From NCBI GenBank assembly GCA_030665925.1, contig DAOUYX010000047.1:1-9466 (forward strand): a DNA stretch of 9,466 bases, given 5' to 3'. A program made the position numbers and the translations under genes. The stretch is from Methanosarcinales archaeon. GTDB taxonomy: Archaea; Halobacteriota; Syntropharchaeia; Alkanophagales; Methanospirareceae. Below, in pieces: positions 1 to 5,914 of this stretch. Below the pieces are notes generated by a model. The model ran no database searches and was not told the DNA's origin. It saw only the letters and a program-made list of their open reading frames with translations. Positions within the stretch are counted from its first letter, which is position 1. The number at the start of each line of letters is the position of its first letter.

Positions 1-414
1 GGAAATAATCTTATCCTTGTACGCCTTCAATAGCAGATAGATTGTTCCCTTGCTCGCTATAGTACGAGTTTCCGCATAACGCTTTGCATCGTCGTCATCG
101 CTTATGAAGATACTGTTAGTATCAATACATAGAGCTATTCCTTCTATTTCGCCCTGTCCTAACTGGATATTCCTCTTTTCTGCATCATCCTCAATATCTC
201 TAATTGTTTCCTCGTGTGGGTGTTGGACAATCAACAATTCCCCTATCTCTTCCTTTATAGCCTCAGCATCTTCAAATCCTTTCTCGCCACCGACTTCTAC
301 AACCTCTTTGTAAACCGAAGGAGGAATCAAAGCCGACCCATACAACTCCTTGATGATGAATAGCGCATTGCTCTTACCTAAATATATTAGCGGAGAAGAA
401 TCTAACACAGTCAC
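1..414 (-). CDS. PIN-domain protein, probable toxin of a TA pair (C-terminus cut by window edge)
   Basis: The frame is open for 138 codons from a GTG at 414 to base 1, with no stop, so the C-terminus lies outside the window. Visible motifs fit the DUF3368-like PIN ribonucleases: an N-terminal strand VLDSSPLIYLGK with acidic D5, the segment IPPSVYKEVV (residues 30-39), LGQGEIEGIAL (85-95, acidic E89/E91), ISDDDDAKRYAE (104-115, D106-D109) and GTIYLLLKAY (123-132). These acidic residues would form the metal site of an RNase. The GTG overlaps the TGA of the upstream antitoxin gene by 4 bases (GTGA), which implies translational coupling; a second in-frame GTG at 408 is an alternative start. Together with the neighbour it forms a UPF0175/PIN toxin-antitoxin module. 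RNA cleavage is inferred from the family, and no target can be read from the sequence. Confidence 0.85.
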   Translation of the reverse strand, partial: MTVLDSSPLIYLGKSNALFIIKELYGSALIPPSVYKEVVEVGGEKGFEDAEAIKEEIGELLIVQHPHEETIRDIEDDAEKRNIQLGQGEIEGIALCIDTNSIFISDDDDAKRYAETRTIASKGTIYLLLKAYKDKIIS

Positions 415-704
415 AACCCTTCAATCTCCTGTTCCAATCTTCCTTTATCGATTCTGAGAACAAAACCCCTCTTCTTTATCTCTCGATGAAACTCCTGAAT
501 ATTCAAACCTGCAAACTCCGCAGCTCCTCCTTGCGATAAGATACCTCGCTGGTATTTCTCTATTGCCTTTCTTATTTTGTATTCCCTTAGTCCAAAGTCA
601 AAGATCTCACGGATTGTCTCTGACTCCGTTTTACCCTCCATCTCCACTATTCTCGCCAATTCATCTGCAAATTTCTCTTTAAGCCGGATTGTTTTTGTCT
701 TCAT
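411..704 (-). CDS. UPF0175-type antitoxin with ribbon-helix-helix-like N-terminus
   Basis: This 97-residue protein begins with a stretch suited to a ribbon-helix-helix DNA-binding fold (residues 3-40, TKTIRLKEKFADELARI followed by a helix ending FDFGLREYKI). It then carries the UPF0175 signature: a helix with KAIEKYQRGILSQGGAAEF (46-64), then AGLNIQEFHREIKKRGF (65-81). The family pairs with PIN proteins, and here the PIN partner overlaps its stop codon. The likely roles are neutralising the toxin through the C-terminal part and repressing the shared promoter through the N-terminal part; both are family-based inference. No Shine-Dalgarno is visible before the ATG, and the TATA-like box lies so close (732-739) that the transcript is probably leaderless. 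The gap to the glmU stop is 73 bases, so this module has its own promoter rather than depending only on read-through. Confidence 0.85.
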   Translation of the reverse strand: MKTKTIRLKEKFADELARIVEMEGKTESETIREIFDFGLREYKIRKAIEKYQRGILSQGGAAEFAGLNIQEFHREIKKRGFVLRIDKGRLEQEIEGL

Positions 705-705
705 C

Positions 706-750
706 GTATATCTATTCGTATTCTATCCGCATATATAAATGTTTATATTA
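706..750 (-). promoter_or_regulatory. Promoter and candidate operator of the UPF0175/PIN module
   Basis: On the minus strand an A/T-rich TATA-like element TTTATATA lies at 739-732, about 30 bases before the ATG at 704, which predicts a nearly leaderless transcript. Between the box and the start codon are two similar direct repeats, ATAGAATAC (726-718) and ATAGATATAC (715-706), set about one helical turn apart. That arrangement would suit binding by the antitoxin's ribbon-helix-helix part, but the operator role is only inferred. Confidence 0.5.
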
Positions 751-777
751 GATTACAATACCACTCTGTTACGAACG

Positions 778-1884
778 TTAAATATCCCTCCTCACTAACG
801 TCTCCGCTTCTATCCATTCACCACTGCTTATCTTAACTCCGGGATACAATGAAACGTTTATTCCCGTTTTGACATTGTAGCCAACGATTGCGCCCAACTT
901 CCTCCTGCAGGAATCTATCCGCTCTCCTTTTATGCTCATCTTCACATTCCTATCGTCAAATCGCAAATTCGCTATCTTGGTTCCCGCACCTAAATTGCAG
1001 CCCTCTGCTATGACAGAATCGGGAACGTAGTTCTGGTGAGGAACATGAGAATTGGACATTACCACGCTTCGCTTTGCAATAGCAAATTCACCAACAACAC
1101 AATTATCCCCAATAACCGAGTGATCAATAACACAATTCTTTATCTCGCAATCCTTTCCGATGATTGCGGGTTTCTTTATTACTGCGGAATCCCACAGTTC
1201 CGTGTTTTCACCTACCGCAAATCCTATTCGCTCAAGCATGTGCATGTTTGCATCTATATAGTCCCAGGGGTAACCGATGTCGTTCCAATAGCCGTTCAAA
1301 GGAATAACTCTGACCTTTTCTTGCTCGTTCAGCGCCTGAACAGCATCAGTCAGCTCGTATTCGCCTCGCTCACTTTCGTTCGTCCTCTCCACTAAATCCA
1401 ATATCGGAGGCGTGAAGTGGTATATTCCTGCATTGATAAATCCTTCTCCAAATCCCGTTTTCTCTCTTATCTCCTTCAATCGTCCATCTTCAAACACCAC
1501 TTCGCCATATCGTGAAACGTCCTTCATCTTGACAACGGCAATCGCATTCTCGTTTTCTACAATCTCGGAGAAATTCGTGATGTCGAAGAACAGGTCGCCG
1601 TACATCAAAATGAAATCCTCATCAATAAAATCCCGCGCGGCGTGCAATGCCGTTGCAGTCCCTTTTATCAATTTGTCTTCGTAGTATTTCACGTCCTCAA
1701 AGTCAATTTGTTCTTTTAAATACCCCGCAACAATCGCTATCTCGTCTATTCCATGCGCCCGCAGCAGCTCAATTTGATACTCAATCAGCGGCTTATTGCA
1801 TACCGGAAGCATTGCTTTCGGCTTACAATCCGTAAGCGGCTGTAATCGCTCCCCCTTACCCGCGGCGAGTATTATCCCTTTCAT
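778..1884 (-). CDS. glmU: Bifunctional GlcN-1-P acetyltransferase / GlcNAc-1-P uridylyltransferase (GlmU-like)
   Basis: The 368-residue protein has two domains. Residues 1-225 are a sugar-1-phosphate nucleotidylyltransferase, with the nucleotide loop LAAGKGERLQPLT (6-18), K23, the metal-site segment YGDLFFD (95-101), NAGIY (151-155), ELTD (177-180) and WNDIG (200-204). Residues 226-360 are a left-handed beta-helix with imperfect hexapeptide repeats and GlmU acetyltransferase marks: VPHQNYVPDS (281-290; H283 aligns with the catalytic His of bacterial GlmU), GAGTKIANLRFDD (299-311) and KTGINVSLYPGVKI (339-352). It should acetylate GlcN-1-P and then uridylylate it to UDP-GlcNAc, completing the GlmS/GlmM route encoded just upstream. 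The ATG at 1884 is chosen over a TTG 15 bases earlier because AAAGGA (1896-1891) sits 6 bases before it and the family motif begins there. The start lies inside the PIN toxin gene. Specificity for UTP and GlcNAc is inferred from the operon and the acetyltransferase domain. Confidence 0.9.
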   Translation of the reverse strand: MKGIILAAGKGERLQPLTDCKPKAMLPVCNKPLIEYQIELLRAHGIDEIAIVAGYLKEQIDFEDVKYYEDKLIKGTATALHAARDFIDEDFILMYGDLFFDITNFSEIVENENAIAVVKMKDVSRYGEVVFEDGRLKEIREKTGFGEGFINAGIYHFTPPILDLVERTNESERGEYELTDAVQALNEQEKVRVIPLNGYWNDIGYPWDYIDANMHMLERIGFAVGENTELWDSAVIKKPAIIGKDCEIKNCVIDHSVIGDNCVVGEFAIAKRSVVMSNSHVPHQNYVPDSVIAEGCNLGAGTKIANLRFDDRNVKMSIKGERIDSCRRKLGAIVGYNVKTGINVSLYPGVKISSGEWIEAETLVRRDI

Positions 1885-1885
1885 T
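1815..1885 (-). repeat. Direct repeat copy A: 5' end of intact glmU
   Basis: These 71 bases, which cover the first 23 codons of glmU, recur at 2605-2675 in the same orientation at an exact offset of 790 bp. Mismatches are at 1822, 1824, 1834 and 1852 only (67/71). Two are synonymous (L17 CTT/CTC and G11 GGG/GGT); the other two change one codon (K21 AAG to GAA). Identity is lost immediately after the base before the ATG on one side, and within a few bases of 1815 on the other. Confidence 0.93.
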
Positions 1886-2365
1886 TTCAATCCTTTCAAA
1901 GATATTAGGAAAATACTTCTCTAAGAACTCTTCTTGAGTATATGCTTCTGCATTTAACTTATTTGCAAGCCTTATGAAATCATCATCTCTGCTTACCAGA
2001 ATAGCAGACTTTACCAGGATTATGCTAAGGCCTATGGAATCGAAGGGGTCAAGCGGCTGCTCACTTTGAAGTCTATTTGCTTCCAGCATATCCCCCGAAT
2101 CCGGAACTTCAATTTCTATCACTCGGAACAAACTTTCTATGCATTCCTTGATCTTTTTCTTGCTATATCTCTTTTTCCTCCTCAATACAAATCTGACCTC
2201 AAAAATATTGGTTAATGACGTACGCCCCTCGATTTGTCCTCCCTCTATTAGTTCTATTATCTCATACGGGCACCGCCATAAATTAAATCCCGTGTTTGGG
2301 TCCGTCTCCATTGCCAACCAGTTTATAAGAACATCGGTATCCAGAAAAATCCTAAAACTTTCCAT
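1856..2365 (-). CDS. PIN-domain toxin, VapC-like
   Basis: This 169-residue PIN-domain protein shows the expected acidic residues: FLDTDVLINWL at the N-terminus (D9, D11), E56 in TNIFEVRFVLRR, D106/D109 in DPFDSIGLSIILV, and D127-D129 in VSRDDDF. It is a likely metal-dependent RNase toxin (family knowledge; the target is unknown). Its ATG lies 14 bases inside the end of the 57-residue antitoxin gene upstream, in the usual antitoxin-then-toxin order. The last nine residues (N161-G169) and the stop codon are read, in a different frame, from the 71-bp glmU repeat. The native C-terminus therefore probably ended near FPNIFERIE and was altered when the cassette joined glmU. The basic stretch RRKKRYSKKKIKE (62-74) could contact RNA. 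Confidence 0.87.
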   Translation of the reverse strand: MESFRIFLDTDVLINWLAMETDPNTGFNLWRCPYEIIELIEGGQIEGRTSLTNIFEVRFVLRRKKRYSKKKIKECIESLFRVIEIEVPDSGDMLEANRLQSEQPLDPFDSIGLSIILVKSAILVSRDDDFIRLANKLNAEAYTQEEFLEKYFPNIFERIENERDNTRRG

Positions 2366-2525
2366 AGCAACTTTCTCTCTGCTTCTTGATATATTCTGTG
2401 CTGGTCATCCCACCTGGAACAACTCCTTCGAAAGCACCTAACCATTTCTCCGCTATCCTTTCTTCCTTCTCTTTTATTTCGATGCTTTCCACAGCTTTCA
2501 TTATCCTCTCCAATGCTATTGGCAT
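2352..2525 (-). CDS. Small antitoxin of the PIN toxin (57 residues)
   Basis: A short frame starts with MPIALERIMKAVESIEIKE and ends with the block GGMTSTEYIKKQRES followed by CYGKF and TAG. As I recall, the C-terminal pattern, a glycine turn followed by TSTEYI/TSTEFI, a charged helix and a Y-G near the end, is typical of small archaeal antitoxins encoded ahead of VapC-type PIN proteins. The helical N-terminal half would serve for dimerisation or DNA contact. AGGAG at 2540-2536 lies about 10 bases before the ATG and supports this start. The stop overlaps the toxin gene by 14 bases, so the two are translationally coupled. The gene overlaps the end of the glmU stump frame by 10 bases. It has no recognisable domain beyond the tail motif, so its role rests on position and that motif. 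Confidence 0.72.
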   Translation of the reverse strand: MPIALERIMKAVESIEIKEKEERIAEKWLGAFEGVVPGGMTSTEYIKKQRESCYGKF

Positions 2526-2674
2526 CTTTTTTTATCTCCTTCTTCAAATGCTATATAATTCTTAATATAAAAACTCATCCAGACATTTCCACCCACCCCA
2601 ATAACTTTCGGTTCACAATCCGTGAGCGGCTGTAATCGCTCACCCTTACCCGCGGCGAGTATTATCCCTTTCAT
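2516..2674 (-). pseudogene. glmU: glmU 5' fragment (stump) downstream of the mutase gene
   Basis: An ATG 7 bases after the mutase stop begins a frame reading MKGIILAAGKGERLQPLTDC, the start of GlmU including its complete nucleotide-binding loop. After E21-P-K23 the similarity ends, and the frame runs through unrelated sequence for 29 more codons to TAG at 2518-2516, giving 52 codons in all. Its position right behind the mutase suggests it marks the original site of glmU in the operon. It may still be translated as a short peptide, which would carry ribosomes into the antitoxin start 10 bases before its stop. No uridylyltransferase activity is possible from this fragment. Confidence 0.8.
2552..2573 (-). 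promoter_or_regulatory. Possible internal promoter of the antitoxin/toxin cassette
   Basis: Two TATA-like stretches lie upstream of the antitoxin ATG on the minus strand: TTTTTATATTAAG (2573-2561), which would give a leader of about 15 bases containing AGGAG, and TTATATAG (2559-2552), which would give an almost leaderless transcript. A cassette-borne promoter would also transcribe the intact glmU gene. The call is based on A/T-rich composition and distance only. Confidence 0.4.
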
Positions 2675-2675
2675 T
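2605..2675 (-). repeat. Direct repeat copy B: glmU 5' end in the stump
   Basis: This is the partner of the repeat at 1815-1885, in the same orientation, with 4 mismatches in 71 bases. Outside the repeat the flanks differ completely: the stump is preceded by the mutase stop and AGTAAGA, whereas the intact gene is preceded by PIN coding sequence with AAAGGA. Confidence 0.93.
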
Positions 2676-2681
2676 CTTACT

Positions 2682-4031
2682 TTACTGTGGTACCTTTTTG
2701 ATTATAGACTGTACAAAGTTCTTTATCTTATTATACTCCTCTTTATCTCTCGATTCGTATGCAACAGATATTTTTGGCTCTGTATTAGAAGCTCGGAAAA
2801 GAGCCCAGCCATTTTCAAACACGACTTTAACACCATCCAAACAATCCACTACATAGCCTTCTTTCTCCAATTCCACCTTCAACTGTGCGATAAACGAGAA
2901 CTTCTCAGATTCTTTCACGGAAATGCGAATATTTTCAGATACATAGTCAGGAAAATCCTTGATAAGCTCGGACAACCTTTCCCCTCCCTGTGAAATGAGT
3001 TCAATAACTTTAAGGCTTGCAAGTATTGCATCGTCCGCGAAGAAGGTTTCTTTAAAATAGTAATGCCCGGAAAGTTCGCCGCCGAGTTCAGCAGCTTCTT
3101 CCATCATCTTCTGCGCTATATACGTATGTCCAACTCTGCATGGAATCGCTGACCCACCGGATTTCTTTATGGTATCAATCGCCATTCCAGACATGAGTGC
3201 ATCATGGACGATCTTCGCCCCGGGCTTCTCTTCCAGTAAATGCTTAACTAAAAGCGAGAAAATCCTACTCGATTCTATCGCCTTTCCATCCGCATCAATA
3301 ACCGCTAATCTATCACCGTCACCATCGTAAACAAAGCCAAGATCTGCTCCAGCTTCTTTGACTCTGCTTTTGGCATCTAACAAATTCTCTTCTTTCGACG
3401 GATCCGGATCATGACCCGGGAAATTACCATCCGCCGTACAGTTCAATTCATTGACCGTCATACCCAATCGCCTATATATCTCAGGAGCGTATAATCCTGC
3501 AGCGCCATTTGAGCCGTCTATAACGACTGACAAACGATTTCCGATCTTCACACGCGCAAGTGTCAGTGCCAGAATGAAGTTAATGTAATCCTCTTTGACT
3601 TTGATAGCGAGCGTTGAAGAAGAGCCGTTGCCCTTACGATAGTTTTCACGCTCAAAAATCTCCTTCAGCGTACCTATCCCGGACTCATAGCTTATCGGCA
3701 TTGCATTTGCGTCGAACAACTTGAAGCCATTATACTCTTTGGGATTGTGAGACGCCGTTATGTTTACACCACCATCACAGTTAAAGTGCGTAATCGCAAA
3801 AACCACTATGGGCGTCGTAACAACGCCTATATCTATAATCTCAGAACCCGTTGAGATTACCCCGTTAATAAAATGCTCTTTCAATTGCGGGCCACTCAAC
3901 CGTGTATCGCATCCTACGGCAATCTTACCGGGGTTAAGAGTGCCAAATGCCGCGCCTATCAGGTATGCTACACGCTCATCAATCTCCGAAGAATAGATGC
4001 CCCGTATGTCATATGCTTTGAATATGCTCAT
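2682..4031 (-). CDS. Alpha-D-phosphohexomutase, probable phosphoglucosamine mutase (GlmM role)
   Basis: The 449-residue protein has all four parts of the phosphohexomutase fold: the N-terminal KAYDIRGIY (5-13), the phosphoserine loop TASHNP (92-97, S94), the metal loop DGDGDR (236-241), the sugar-specificity loop GELSGH (318-323) and the C-terminal phosphate-binding RASNTEP (413-419). It moves phosphate between C6 and C1 of a hexose via a phosphorylated serine. Sequence motifs alone suit a phosphomannomutase/phosphoglucomutase, and the GELSGH loop is the PMM/PGM-like form. Its place two bases after glmS and directly ahead of the glmU stump argues that it converts GlcN-6-P to GlcN-1-P, perhaps alongside other sugars. 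The length is normal for the family. The tight spacing to glmS implies translational coupling. A gene symbol is withheld because substrate preference cannot be fixed from sequence. Confidence 0.88.
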   Translation of the reverse strand: MSIFKAYDIRGIYSSEIDERVAYLIGAAFGTLNPGKIAVGCDTRLSGPQLKEHFINGVISTGSEIIDIGVVTTPIVVFAITHFNCDGGVNITASHNPKEYNGFKLFDANAMPISYESGIGTLKEIFERENYRKGNGSSSTLAIKVKEDYINFILALTLARVKIGNRLSVVIDGSNGAAGLYAPEIYRRLGMTVNELNCTADGNFPGHDPDPSKEENLLDAKSRVKEAGADLGFVYDGDGDRLAVIDADGKAIESSRIFSLLVKHLLEEKPGAKIVHDALMSGMAIDTIKKSGGSAIPCRVGHTYIAQKMMEEAAELGGELSGHYYFKETFFADDAILASLKVIELISQGGERLSELIKDFPDYVSENIRISVKESEKFSFIAQLKVELEKEGYVVDCLDGVKVVFENGWALFRASNTEPKISVAYESRDKEEYNKIKNFVQSIIKKVPQ

Positions 4032-4033
4032 GG

Positions 4034-5797
4034 TTAAATTACCGTAACGCTTTTAGCGAGATTGCGCGGCTTGTCCGGATCGAGTCCTCTCAAAACCGCA
4101 AGTTCATACGCGAGAACCTGCATCGGTATAATTTGAACTATTGGATTCAGCTCTTCCGCCTCAGGAACTTTTATCCAGAAATCGAATAAGTCATCCTGCT
4201 CCGAGGAAACACCTATGATATACCCACCTCGGCTTTTAACCTCCTCGGCATTCGATAAGATCTTCGATCTGTTTTCTGATGATACGAAGACGATACACGG
4301 TGTTCCCTCTTCAATCAAAGCCAGAGGTCCGTGCTTGAGTTCCCCACCCGCAAATGCCTCTGCATGTAGGTAGGAAACCTCTTTTATCTTCAGCGCGGCT
4401 TCCAGAGCGGTGGTGTACTGAAGTCCTCTTCCAATAAGGTATATATCCCACTTATCACACAAAATCTCCGCAAGCGTCGTCAAAGAGTCCCTCATTGTCC
4501 TTGACGTCAGGTTATATACTTCGAGGTATAAGCCCCCTATTTTCTCCAATCCGTCTTCGTATTTCCCTGCAACTGCGTATGCAAGCATGGTCATCAGAAC
4601 AACCTGGGAGGTATAGGTCTTCGTTGAAAGAACGCATATCTCCGGACCTGAATTCATCATGATGAGGGCATGCCCTTCCATAGTGAGCGAAGAACCCACA
4701 ACGTTCGTTATGCCAATCACTCTGCTCTCCTTCCTCTTGGCTGCCCGCACCGCAAGAAGTATATCCGCCGTCTCGCCCGATTGCGATACTGCGAATACCA
4801 GTGTTCTATCAGTGAGGAAATGCTCATAATTCTCGAATTCCGAGGCTAAAACGGCATTTACATGCACTTTCGCCACCTTTGAGAATAGATAGCTACCCGC
4901 CAGGCACGCATGATAGCTCGACCCGCATCCGACGAAGAACACACCAAAAGCATTTTTTATCTCATCTACAATATCCCACACCGTATTCTTGTCTTGCTGT
5001 AGCGCCCTCATAATTGTCTCCGCCTGCTCGCTCATCTCTTTCATCATAAAATGCTTGAATTCGCCCTTCTTCGCCTCTTCTACGTTCCATTCCACAGTAT
5101 CTATATGACGCGATACTTCTTTTCCATCATTGTAAACTTTAACTCCACCTCGTTCCGCAATGATGAAGTCGTAATTGTTTAAATACACGACTTTATTCGT
5201 CCATTCCAGGAAAGAAGGTATGTCCGAGGCTAAGAATACGCCGTGCTCCGCGATGCCAAGCACTAAAGGCGAGTCCTTTCGGGCGCCCACTATTTTATCC
5301 TCGTCTTCTTTAAGCGCGAGAACCGCATAGCTCCCTTCTAAACTGTCAAACGCTTTCATGCACGCATCTTCAAATCCGTATTGTAAATTTTCCTCTATTA
5401 AGTGCGCTATTACCTCAGAATCGGTATCGCTTGTGAATCGGTGTCCTTTGCTGATAAGCTGCTCTCTCAACTCTCTATAATTCTCTATTATCCCGTTATG
5501 AACTATCGCTATCTTCCCCTCACAGTCCGTATGGGGATGCGCATTTTCATCGGTAACCGCTCCGTGGGTTGCCCACCTCGTATGCGCAATTCCGATATTT
5601 CCCTCAAAACTCTCAAAATTTAAACGCCGCGCTATTTCTTCTATTTTCCCTACGCTCTTCCTTACCTCAATGTGACCAGTGGCGTGATTCGTAGCTATCC
5701 CCGCCGAATCGTAACCCCGATATTCGAGATTTTTTAAGCCTTTAAGGAGTATCGTAGACGCTTTTTTACTCCCTATGTATCCAATTATTCCACACAT
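4034..5797 (-). CDS. glmS: Glutamine-fructose-6-phosphate aminotransferase (isomerizing)
   Basis: The 587-residue protein starts MCGIIGYIG, placing the N-terminal nucleophile Cys (C2, exposed after Met removal) of the class II glutamine amidotransferase domain (about 1-225). That domain also has HTRWATHG (72-79), HNGIIENY (100-107) and SDTDSEVIAHL (123-133). Two SIS domains follow: CGSSYHA (291-297) and SQSGETAD (338-345) in the first, and AFAGGELKHGPLALIEEG (481-498) in the second. The C-terminal tail PRNLAKSVTV (577-586) reaches the isomerase site in known enzymes. It makes glucosamine-6-phosphate from fructose-6-phosphate and glutamine in the cytoplasm, the committed step to UDP-GlcNAc. 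It is the first gene of the operon, with a TATA-like element just upstream. The length is slightly below the bacterial ~600, and nothing essential appears to be missing. Confidence 0.96.
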   Translation of the reverse strand: MCGIIGYIGSKKASTILLKGLKNLEYRGYDSAGIATNHATGHIEVRKSVGKIEEIARRLNFESFEGNIGIAHTRWATHGAVTDENAHPHTDCEGKIAIVHNGIIENYRELREQLISKGHRFTSDTDSEVIAHLIEENLQYGFEDACMKAFDSLEGSYAVLALKEDEDKIVGARKDSPLVLGIAEHGVFLASDIPSFLEWTNKVVYLNNYDFIIAERGGVKVYNDGKEVSRHIDTVEWNVEEAKKGEFKHFMMKEMSEQAETIMRALQQDKNTVWDIVDEIKNAFGVFFVGCGSSYHACLAGSYLFSKVAKVHVNAVLASEFENYEHFLTDRTLVFAVSQSGETADILLAVRAAKRKESRVIGITNVVGSSLTMEGHALIMMNSGPEICVLSTKTYTSQVVLMTMLAYAVAGKYEDGLEKIGGLYLEVYNLTSRTMRDSLTTLAEILCDKWDIYLIGRGLQYTTALEAALKIKEVSYLHAEAFAGGELKHGPLALIEEGTPCIVFVSSENRSKILSNAEEVKSRGGYIIGVSSEQDDLFDFWIKVPEAEELNPIVQIIPMQVLAYELAVLRGLDPDKPRNLAKSVTVI

Positions 5798-5820
5798 CCG
5801 TCTATCGTTATTTAGCTGTC

Positions 5821-5832
5821 TTTAAATAAATA
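5821..5832 (-). promoter_or_regulatory. TATA-like promoter element of the glmS operon
   Basis: The minus-strand sequence TATTTATTTAAA lies about 30 bases before the glmS ATG at 5797. This predicts a start of transcription within a few bases of the start codon, i.e. an almost leaderless mRNA, in keeping with the absence of a Shine-Dalgarno. No riboswitch or glmS ribozyme-sized leader fits in this space. Confidence 0.55.
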
Positions 5833-5888
5833 ATTGACTGTCTGTGTTATCTTTATTCTCAGATTCTCACACCGTTTCGGCGGCTCGG

Positions 5889-5898
5889 GATATAAATG
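5889..5898 (+). promoter_or_regulatory. Remnant TATA-like element ahead of the glycosyltransferase pseudogene
   Basis: GATATAAATG lies about 20 bases before the ATG at 5915, preceded by a G/C-rich stretch. It diverges from the glmS promoter about 60 bases away. It may still be active although the gene behind it is broken. Confidence 0.4.
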
Positions 5899-5914
5899 TT
5901 AGACAGCAAATGAA

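Larger units (their letters stand above)
1886..2604 (-). mobile_element. Inferred TA cassette inserted into glmU, bounded by 71-bp direct repeats
   Basis: This 719-bp segment lies exactly between the two glmU 5' copies and contains a promoter-like region, a 57-residue antitoxin gene and all but the last codons of the PIN toxin gene. No transposase, integrase or inverted terminal repeats are present. The mobile nature is inferred from the duplicated flanks and from the interrupted mutase-glmU junction. Recombination of a plasmid-borne or chromosomal TA cassette, or a tandem duplication followed by replacement, would both fit. Confidence 0.45.

Noticed and set aside
1885..1899. A TTG start five codons upstream for glmU (MKGLK extension).
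   Set aside because: The family motif begins at the ATG at 1884, the repeat also begins there, and AAAGGA is correctly spaced for that ATG.
2323..2547. A 74-codon minus-strand frame overlapping the antitoxin and toxin start.
   Set aside because: Its composition is rich in Arg, Cys and Trp with no family-like pattern, and it overlaps both the 57-codon antitoxin (good ribosome site and tail motif) and the toxin start. It is a shadow.
5798..5914. A glmS ribozyme or riboswitch in the glmS leader.
   Set aside because: The predicted leader is only a few bases and no ribozyme-like pairing was seen; the known glmS ribozyme is bacterial.
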